DNA of 64,000 nt from Colletotrichum lupini (Eukaryota; Ascomycota; Sordariomycetes; Glomerellales; Glomerellaceae). A model generated the notes under the pieces. That model was not told the DNA's origin and did no database searches. It was given only the letters and a program-made list of their open reading frames with translations. This document shows, piece after piece, positions 63,284-64,000 of this stretch. The stretch covers positions 868,001 to 932,000 of the forward strand of contig NC_064682.1 in NCBI RefSeq assembly GCF_023278565.1. Reading direction: 5' to 3'. A program made the position numbers and the translations under genes. The stretch's first letter is position 1. The number at the start of each line of letters is the position of its first letter.

Positions 63284-63330
63284 GGGGGGCCTAAAAGGGG
63301 GGGGGCCCATAAGTAGGTGCTTTGACTTAC
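63284..63330 (-). repeat. Right terminal inverted repeat of the Fot1-like element
   Basis: It reads as the complement of the left terminus. It differs at CACCTACTT against CACCCACTT and in the GGCC tract length. Confidence 0.85.
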
Positions 63331-63332
63331 TA

Positions 63333-64000
63333 ACAGGCCTCGTTTTCGCCAAGGGCTGGATAGAATAAATAAGGGCCTAGAAATCCTTTAAAGTAATTGA
63401 TAAGTCTCTAATATCTTCTATCTTTGTAGATTTTATAGAGATTGAAAGTATGCGATCTACAGTGGCTTTTTTCTATTTTCATTTAGATAAAGATACCCTT
63501 GATAATTTAGTGTATCTGTAAATTTTTAGTATTTATTATTATAATAGCATGAAGTAAAACTTTCTTTCGTAAACTTCTCTTATGTTATCCTTTCAAGATG
63601 AAAAACGTATAAGCACTTGGTACGAAAGATATTTCATAATACGCTGATGTTTTCTTATAACCCAGGGCCCTCAACATTTGGTCTAGTTGAATCAACCTAG
63701 CCAATTATGTAACGAGAGATAGACATGTAGCCTGTGACATGACGGGCGTATCCATATAATTATATATGGCAATTTGGTCACCAGCTAGCTGCAACAAATC
63801 GGCTCCAATGCATGTATGCACTCTCTGGTGACCTTCAATTCCAACAGTTACCATAGCTTGTGCTCGAACAAAGCTTCATGGGGGGAGGGGGGGTGCATCA
63901 AACATGCACGATGTACACAAATTTCCATGTCCGAGAGAAACCTTAGCTATAGAAGTAGATCGTGTTCGTTCCCCATCATTTTAAACTAGAGCCATGATCA
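63333..64000. other. Right edge, no gene recognised
   Basis: The sequence has moderate AT content without strong RIP signs. I see no coding frame, RNA gene or repeat beyond a short G-rich tract near 63880-63893. Confidence 0.5.

Larger units (their letters stand above)
61441..63330 (-). mobile_element. RIP-mutated Fot1/pogo-like DNA transposon
   Basis: The 1,890-bp element is flanked by TA (61439-61440 and 63331-63332), the Tc1/mariner-pogo target duplication. Inverted repeats of about 47 bp begin GTAAGTCAAAGCACC and contain a run of nine C (CTTATGGGCCCCCCCCC). Size and the AGTCAA-GCACCCA-type ends recall fungal Fot1 elements. The interior is AT-rich with stops throughout. On the minus strand a stretch (about 62.1-62.3 kb) loosely resembles the late DDE region of pogo-type transposases (PLxxxYNYFxxY in place of QPLDVGVFxPLK). 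Strand is therefore a tentative call. No intact transposase exists. Confidence 0.85.

Overview
The window reads as a filamentous ascomycete (Pezizomycotina) chromosome segment. The genes have short GT-AG introns with CTAAC/CTGAC branch points, and the gene families are fungal. Five long AT-rich blocks show the signature of repeat-induced point mutation (RIP): almost no CpA/TpG, many TpA, and stop codons throughout. RIP suggests a Sordariomycete-like lineage, but no species can be named from sequence alone. About half the window is transposon.

Layout. (1) 1-3.2 kb: one small cysteine-patterned secreted protein gene in otherwise empty sequence. (2) 3.2-12.6 kb: a sedolisin (S53) peptidase gene cut in two by a RIP-mutated Ty1/Copia element (3668-11090; 205-bp LTRs; 5-bp target duplication). 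(3) 12.7-20.6 kb: a one-domain PAH (Sin3-type) protein, then an amine oxidase, an ACS-family MFS permease and a flavin monooxygenase. The last three could form a small catabolic or metabolite group for a nitrogenous compound. (4) 21.9-27.1 kb: a 14-exon gene for a secreted zincin-like / SGNH-hydrolase / FG-GAP repeat protein whose first exon carries four in-frame stops. It is divergent from a secreted protein with an internal duplication (27939-28652). (5) 29.4-36.3 kb: a second copy of the same Copia family in the opposite orientation. (6) 36.9-50.8 kb: a Tad1-like LINE with a 12-bp target duplication, itself split by a Ty3/Gypsy element (37521-44877; 210-bp LTRs; 5-bp target duplication). 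(7) 50.9-59.9 kb: a four-gene terpenoid cluster. It holds a wax-synthase-like O-acyltransferase, an FAD-linked (BBE-type) oxidase, a bifunctional terpene cyclase/prenyl diphosphate synthase and a cytochrome P450. (8) 61.4-63.3 kb: a Fot1/pogo-like DNA transposon with TA duplications and long inverted repeats.

How the genes work together. The terpene cluster has a coherent logic (inference). The chimeric synthase builds a C20 or C25 diphosphate with its C-terminal domain and cyclises it with its N-terminal domain. The P450 and FAD oxidase oxidise the scaffold, and the membrane acyltransferase acylates a hydroxyl. The LINE sits 82 bp upstream of the acyltransferase start codon, so this gene has probably lost its native promoter.

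All exon coordinates were derived by eye from splice signals and reading-frame closure. The domain calls rest on motif recognition, not on database searches.
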